Shown here: one piece after another, positions 59,746-64,000 of the stretch
How positions within the stretch are numbered: the first letter of the stretch is position 1
How the letters are laid out: every line of letters begins with the position of its first letter
From: RXIX01 sp003989075
Lineage (GTDB): Bacteria > Pseudomonadota > Gammaproteobacteria > Competibacterales > Competibacteraceae
DNA length: 64,000 nt
Direction: 5' to 3'
Assembly (NCBI GenBank): GCA_029780415.1
Contig: JAKOYN010000171.1
Coordinates: forward strand, 17,931 to 81,930
Position numbers and translations under genes: made by a program
The notes under the pieces: model-generated
What the model saw: the letters and a program-made list of their open reading frames with translations, nothing else
What the model was told of the DNA's origin: nothing
Database searches by the model: none

Positions 59746-60596
59746 GGCAACGCTCCCCGGTTGGCGCGGCGCGAGCTCTGGTAATAGGCCCACATGAGCA
59801 GCGCCATCAACCCGGTCAGCATGGCGCTGGCCGCGGATCCGAACGGCCAGTCGCGCGCCGCCAGGAACTGGTCGCGAATCAGATTGCCCACCAGCATGGT
59901 CTTGGCGCCACCGAGCAGATCGGCGACGTAGAACATGCCCAGCGCCGGCAGAAAGGTCAACATGGCGCCGGCAATGATGCCCGGCAGGGTCAGCGGGATG
60001 ATGACGCGGCGGAAGATCGTCACCCGGCCGGCGCCCAGATCATGGGCCGCTTCGATCAGGCGCCGGTCGAGCTTTTCCAGCGCGGCATACAGCGGCAGGA
60101 TCATGAACGGCAGCAGCGCATAGCACATGCCGGCAATCACCGCCGGCGTGGTGTAAAGCAGTTCCAGCGGTTCGCTGATCCAGCCCAGACCCAGCAGCAT
60201 TTGGTTGATCAGGCCGTTGGTCTTGAGCAGGATCACCATGGCATAGGTACGCACCAATGAGCTGGTCCAGAACGGAATGATCACCAGCAGCAACAGCAGG
60301 GCCCGCCGGCGCGCCGGTGCCTGCGCCAGCAGATAGGCGAAGGGATAGCCGATCAGCAGGCACAGCACGGTGGTCAGCGCCGCCAGATACAGCGAATCCA
60401 GCAGCACGCTTAGATACAGCGGATCGAGCAGCCGTCGATAACTGGCCAGGGTGAAGGCGAAGGCGAAGAACTGATCCTGGCCGCGCTCCAAGACACTGGC
60501 GACCAGCACCATGGCGTTGGGCAACAGGGCGAACAGCGCCAGCCAGGTCCAGATCGTGCCCACGGCCACCCATTTGAACGGTTCCCTAGTCTTCAT
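59742..60596 (-). CDS. potB: Spermidine/putrescine ABC transporter permease
   Basis: A 284-residue permease paired with PotC. Helices include WVAVGTIWTWLALFALLPNAMVLVAS, and the EAA loop is RRLIEAAHDLGAGRVTIFRRVIIPLTLPG. The segment IIPFWTSSLVRTYAMVILLKTNGLINQ is characteristic of PotB. It overlaps potA by 11 bases and potC by 4 bases, so the three genes are translationally coupled. Confidence 0.94.
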   Translation of the reverse strand: MKTREPFKWVAVGTIWTWLALFALLPNAMVLVASVLERGQDQFFAFAFTLASYRRLLDPLYLSVLLDSLYLAALTTVLCLLIGYPFAYLLAQAPARRRALLLLLVIIPFWTSSLVRTYAMVILLKTNGLINQMLLGLGWISEPLELLYTTPAVIAGMCYALLPFMILPLYAALEKLDRRLIEAAHDLGAGRVTIFRRVIIPLTLPGIIAGAMLTFLPALGMFYVADLLGGAKTMLVGNLIRDQFLAARDWPFGSAASAMLTGLMALLMWAYYQSSRRANRGALP

Positions 60597-61698
60597 GGGG
60601 CAGGATCACCTCCCAGTCATGTACCCAGTCAACGAACACCCGCTCACCGGGCTGAAAATCCAGGTTGACAATGGCCTGATCGTCCTCGTTGAAAAACTGC
60701 GTAGTCGACAGTCGGTCGCCATTGTCGAGGCGAATGATCAGATCGACGGTGCTGCCCTTGTACACCACATCTTCGACCGCAGCGGGAAACAGGGTCGCCC
60801 GTTCCTCATCGCTGCCCTCGTGCTCGCGCCAGATGCGCAGATCCTCGGGGCGAATCAGGATGTTGACCCGGTCACCGCTGGCGAAGATGAATTTCGACTT
60901 CAGCCGTACGATCCGTTCATGCACGCAGATGTCGTAATAGGGCGGATCGACCGCCACCACTCGTCCGAACAGGGTGTTGATTTCGCCGACGAAGCGGGCG
61001 ACAAACAGGTTTTCCGGCGTTTCGTAGATCTGCCGCGGGGTGCCCAGTTGCTCGATGCGGCCGGCATTCATCACCGCCACCCGGTCGGACATGGAGAGCG
61101 CCTCTTCCTGATCGTGGGTAACGAAAATGAAGGTGATACCCAGGCGGCGCTGCAACTGCTTGAGCTCAATCTGCATCGCCTTGCGCAGCTTGTAATCCAG
61201 GGCGCTCAGTGGTTCGTCGAGCAGCAACACCAGCGGCCGATTCACCACCGCACGGGCTATCGCCACCCGCTGCTGCTGGCCGCCGGACAGTTGGCCGGGA
61301 CGACGGGCGCTGTAGTCCTCCAGCTTGACCATGCGCAGCGCCTCCAGCACCCGCTCCTGCAAATCGGCGCCACGCACCCCCTGCAGGCGCGGCCCAAAGG
61401 CGACGTTCTCAAACACGGTCAGGTGCGGAAACAGGGCATAGCTTTGAAACACGGTATTGATATGGCGCTGCTCGGGCGGCAGGGCACGCATATCGCGGCC
61501 AGCGATCAGAATCTCGCCGCTATCGGCCTGCTCGAAGCCGGCCAGCAGGCGCAGAATCGTAGTTTTGCCACATCCCGACGGCCCCAGCAGCGTCAGGAAT
61601 TCGCCGGCCCGGACCTGCAGGTTGATGTTGCGCAACACCGTATGGCGCTCGTAGGCCTTGCTGACGTTGCGCAGTTCGATGACTGCATCACTTTTCAA
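60586..61698 (-). CDS. potA: Spermidine/putrescine ABC transporter ATP-binding protein
   Basis: A 370-residue ATPase. Walker A is LGPSGCGKTTILRLL, the signature is LSGGQQQRVAIARA, Walker B is LVLLLDEPLSALD, and there is a C-terminal TOBE regulatory domain (about 285-365). It matches E. coli PotA (378). It is the first gene of potABC. No potD homologue is seen within the window; the binding component must lie elsewhere. Alternatively this may be a putrescine-type (PotFGHI) system. Confidence 0.93.
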   Translation of the reverse strand: MKSDAVIELRNVSKAYERHTVLRNINLQVRAGEFLTLLGPSGCGKTTILRLLAGFEQADSGEILIAGRDMRALPPEQRHINTVFQSYALFPHLTVFENVAFGPRLQGVRGADLQERVLEALRMVKLEDYSARRPGQLSGGQQQRVAIARAVVNRPLVLLLDEPLSALDYKLRKAMQIELKQLQRRLGITFIFVTHDQEEALSMSDRVAVMNAGRIEQLGTPRQIYETPENLFVARFVGEINTLFGRVVAVDPPYYDICVHERIVRLKSKFIFASGDRVNILIRPEDLRIWREHEGSDEERATLFPAAVEDVVYKGSTVDLIIRLDNGDRLSTTQFFNEDDQAIVNLDFQPGERVFVDWVHDWEVILPHED

Positions 61699-61861
61699 GC
61701 CCGGTTCTCCTTCCGCCGGGGCACCCGTCTAATCCAGTTCCGGGCCACGGCGTTCTGCATGCTGGGTTAATGTCACTGCACTGGTTAAACCACGCGTTGC
61801 CGCGGGCCGGCCGATGCGCCGCCCGCCTGAGCGATTCAGCGCGGTGATCGTGCGACCGGCA

Positions 61862-61867
61862 TATAAT
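61862..61867 (+). promoter_or_regulatory. Possible -10 box of the GAF/HD gene
   Basis: A perfect TATAAT hexamer lies 44 bases upstream of the ATG at 61912, in the 213-base gap after divergent potA. No good -35 is visible, so a regulator-assisted promoter is possible. The sequence ATTCAATTCAAC follows, and the AATCGCC before the ATG is not a ribosome binding site I can recognise. Confidence 0.35.
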
Positions 61868-61911
61868 ACCGAAATTCAATTCAACACTTTTCGTCCGGAG
61901 CCAGAATCGCC

Positions 61912-63546
61912 ATGCCCGCCTCTCACTCCAGGGATCTGCCGCAGTGTCTTGAACAGCTCAATCGGATCGGCATCGCCCTCTCCCGGGAACGCGATACGCC
62001 CAAGCTGATGGAAGTACTTCTTGAAACCGCGATAAGCCTGATCAGCGTGGATGGCGGCACCCTCTATCGTCTCGACGAGGATACCTGCGAGCTGCACTTT
62101 GTCGTGCTACAGAACCGGTCGCTGCAGCTGCGCATGGGCGGCGCCTCCGGCAACGCGATCCCCTTTCCACCGATCCCGCTCTATGACGCCGCCGGCCAGC
62201 CCAACACCAGCATGGTGGTCACCTATGCCGTGCTCCACGACACCACGGTGGTAATCGACGACGCCTATAGCGAGTCGCATTTTGACTTCTCCGGCACCCG
62301 CCGCTTCGACCAGCGCACCGGCTATCATTCGCACGCCTTCCTGACCGTACCCATGAAGGATCACACCGGACGGATCATCGGCGTGTTCCAGTTGATCAAT
62401 GCCCTGGATCCGGACAGCGGTCAGTTGCGCCATTTTTCCGCCGCCGACCGGCAACTGGCCGAATCGCTCGCCTCGCAGGCCGCCATCGCCCTGACCAATC
62501 AGCGGCTGATTCTGCAGTTGCAGCAGTTTTTCGAGGGGCTGATCGAGATGATCAACATCGCCATCGATCACAAGTCAGCACACACCGGCGGGCACTGCCA
62601 GCGCGTGCCGGCATTGACCATGATGATCGCCGAGGCGGCGCGGAATTGTGCGCATGGCCCACTGGCCCAGTTCCAGCCCAGCGATGCCGAACTGTATGAA
62701 ATCAAGATTGCCGGCCTGTTACATGACTGCGGCAAGATCGTCACCCCGGTTCACCTGGTGGATAAATCCACCAAGTTGGAAACCCTGTTCGATCGCATTC
62801 ACCTGCTCGACACCCGTTTCGAGGTGCTCAAGCGCGATGCCGAAATCGCCTGGCTGCGTGAAACCCTGGCCGCCAGCGCGCGCGGCGACCACGCGGCATT
62901 GCCGGTGCTGGAACAGCGTTATCGCGACACCCTGGCAACCCTGGATGAGGAGCGCGAGCACCTGCGCCACTGCAATATCGGCGGTGAAACCCTGAACAGC
63001 GCCGCGCAGCAACGCATTGTGCAAATCGCCCGGCGGCGCTGGACCGGTCCCGACGGTCAGGAGCGCGACCTGCTCGACGCCGATGAGATCGCCAATCTGT
63101 GCATCGAGCGCGGCACGCTCAACCCGGAGGAACGCCGCATCATCGAGGAACATGTGGTCCTGACCTTACGCCTGCTGAATTCGCTGCCATGGCCGCGCAA
63201 TCTGCGCAATGTGCCCGAATACGCCGCCTGTCACCACGAAAAGCTCGACGGCAGCGGTTACCATCGCGGCCTGGACGCCTCGAATCTACCGCTGCCGGCG
63301 CGCATCATCGGTTTGGCCGATATCTTCGAGGCGCTGACCGCTCGCGACCGGCCTTATAAACCGGGCAAGCCGCTGAGCGAAGTCCTGCAGATCCTCGGGC
63401 GGATGGCGGAAAAGCGGCACATCGACCCGGACCTGTTCGATCTCTTTGTCCGCAACGGCCTATGGCTGGACTATGCCCGCCAGCATCTGCCACCGGAGCA
63501 AATCGATACCGTTGATCTGCGCCAGATTCCTGGCTACACCCCCTAG
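61912..63546 (+). CDS. GAF-domain protein with an HD-GYP-like phosphodiesterase domain
   Basis: A 544-residue protein. A GAF sensor domain covers about residues 15-200. An HD-GYP-like domain covers about 215-500 with H271-D272 and K275 (GLLHDCGKIVTP), H414, and HHEKLDGSGYHRG (H441, H442, E443, D446, G449, Y450). The last residue of the GYP motif is H451 instead of P. A roughly 120-residue insert lies between HDxGK and the later helices, charged and helical. HD-GYP proteins usually hydrolyse c-di-GMP to GMP or pGpG; here that is inferred. The gene is followed 50 bases later by a cNMP-binding protein gene. Confidence 0.88.
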   Translation: MPASHSRDLPQCLEQLNRIGIALSRERDTPKLMEVLLETAISLISVDGGTLYRLDEDTCELHFVVLQNRSLQLRMGGASGNAIPFPPIPLYDAAGQPNTSMVVTYAVLHDTTVVIDDAYSESHFDFSGTRRFDQRTGYHSHAFLTVPMKDHTGRIIGVFQLINALDPDSGQLRHFSAADRQLAESLASQAAIALTNQRLILQLQQFFEGLIEMINIAIDHKSAHTGGHCQRVPALTMMIAEAARNCAHGPLAQFQPSDAELYEIKIAGLLHDCGKIVTPVHLVDKSTKLETLFDRIHLLDTRFEVLKRDAEIAWLRETLAASARGDHAALPVLEQRYRDTLATLDEEREHLRHCNIGGETLNSAAQQRIVQIARRRWTGPDGQERDLLDADEIANLCIERGTLNPEERRIIEEHVVLTLRLLNSLPWPRNLRNVPEYAACHHEKLDGSGYHRGLDASNLPLPARIIGLADIFEALTARDRPYKPGKPLSEVLQILGRMAEKRHIDPDLFDLFVRNGLWLDYARQHLPPEQIDTVDLRQIPGYTP

Positions 63547-63596
63547 CGACAACCGCTGTCCTCCACTTGGCTGTTTTGCCAAAGGACATCCCTGCC

Positions 63597-64000
63597 ATGC
63601 ACATCCATAAAAGCGGACCCGCTCTGCTCGACATGCGCGAGCGCTTCAGGCAATTGCCTTTCCTGCAAAGCCTGGACGATACACACCTGCGGGAACTGCT
63701 CAACGCCAGCCGTCTACTCAGCTACGAGGTCGATGAACTGATCCTGCCGGAAGGCGGTTTCGGGGACCGCCTCTACATCCTGCTCAAGGGCCGGGTACGC
63801 GTAGTCAAATACAAGAGCGTAGTGGCCATGCTCACCCAGCCCGGTGATGTGTTTGGCGAGCTATCGGTGCTCGGCGACGAAACGCGTAGCGCTTCGGTGT
63901 TCGCGGCCGAGCCGGTCCTGTGCCTGGAATTCAGCCCGGTTTTCCTGCAAAAGCTGCCCGAGGCGGAACAGCCGGCCTGTTATGCGACTCTGTATCGATT
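63597..64000 (+). CDS. Cyclic nucleotide-binding-domain protein, partial
   Basis: Only the first 134 residues lie in the window. The cNMP-binding fold is clear: LSYEVDELILPEGGFGDRLYILLKGRVRVVKYKSVVAMLTQPGDVFGELSVLGDETRSASVFAAEPVLCLEF, with the phosphate-binding cassette at FGELSVLGDETRSAS. The Arg at the phosphate-binding position is kept, so a cyclic nucleotide could bind. Whether a Crp-type helix-turn-helix, a DGC or another output domain follows cannot be seen. AAAGGACATCCC before the ATG is the ribosome binding site. Confidence 0.85.
   Translation, partial: MHIHKSGPALLDMRERFRQLPFLQSLDDTHLRELLNASRLLSYEVDELILPEGGFGDRLYILLKGRVRVVKYKSVVAMLTQPGDVFGELSVLGDETRSASVFAAEPVLCLEFSPVFLQKLPEAEQPACYATLYR

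Overview
The window looks like a chromosomal segment of a GC-rich gammaproteobacterium. The evidence is the EF-P beta-lysylation set (epmA, efp, epmB), the fabA/fabB pair, plsY-folB-folK, pcnB-folK-panB-panC, HemN, a FimX-like protein, a VpsR-like regulator, WaaA, and two tRNAs that carry an encoded CCA. I cannot name the genus. Most of the window is ordinary housekeeping sequence with short intergenic gaps and many 4-base start/stop overlaps. There is no prophage, CRISPR array or rRNA operon.

Layout. 1-2998: partial branched-chain amino acid binding protein, hemN, prmB. 3173-8626: psd, then epmA, an unusual diguanylate cyclase with a diiron/metallo-beta-lactamase-like sensor domain, efp, and divergent epmB. 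8686-10773: FimX-like degenerate GGDEF/EAL protein. 10770-18484: a long minus-strand run (metY, adhC, fghA, a membrane-anchored nuclease, and an MCE/Mla-type lipid transport operon) containing two copies of a short REP-like repeat, one inside a coding sequence. 18495-18897: a non-coding IS200/IS605- or ISC-like element that resembles a HEARO/omega RNA and lacks a nuclease gene. 18952-24412: pgpA, thiL, a small membrane protein, fabB, fabA, plsY, folB, folK. 24553-30712: SH3-domain membrane protein, MidA-like methyltransferase, GCS2-like ligase, quinone oxidoreductase, HDAC-like hydrolase, CBS protein.

30713-34566 is a lower-GC accessory patch. It holds a PEP-CTERM exported protein behind a GG-N10-GC (sigma-54 type) promoter, and a secreted subtilisin-like protease behind a cyclic-di-GMP-I (GEMM) riboswitch. 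34576-39588: dusA, a secreted dienelactone hydrolase, pyrD, and a VpsR-like sigma-54 activator. 39733-45298: tRNA-Glu(CUC), pcnB with no ATG start, second folK, panB, panC, HxlR regulator/old yellow enzyme pair, tRNA-Arg(CCU). 45446-52955: NRDE protein, FixJ-type response regulator, enoyl-CoA hydratase, acyl-CoA synthetase, prpE, mdh. 53393-61698: CysZ-like protein, waaA, CPA2 antiporter, orphan TAXI binding protein, LpxL-like acyltransferase, potCBA. 61912-64000: GAF/HD-GYP-like protein and a partial cNMP-binding protein.

The recurring theme is cyclic-di-GMP. Synthesis (diiron-domain GGDEF enzyme), a possible degrader (HD-GYP variant) and effectors (FimX-like receptor, GEMM riboswitch on a secreted protease, VpsR-like regulator) all lie within 64 kb. 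Grouping them into one circuit is inference. The domain and RNA signatures are read directly from the sequence. Function calls rest on recognised motifs and family resemblance, without any database search.
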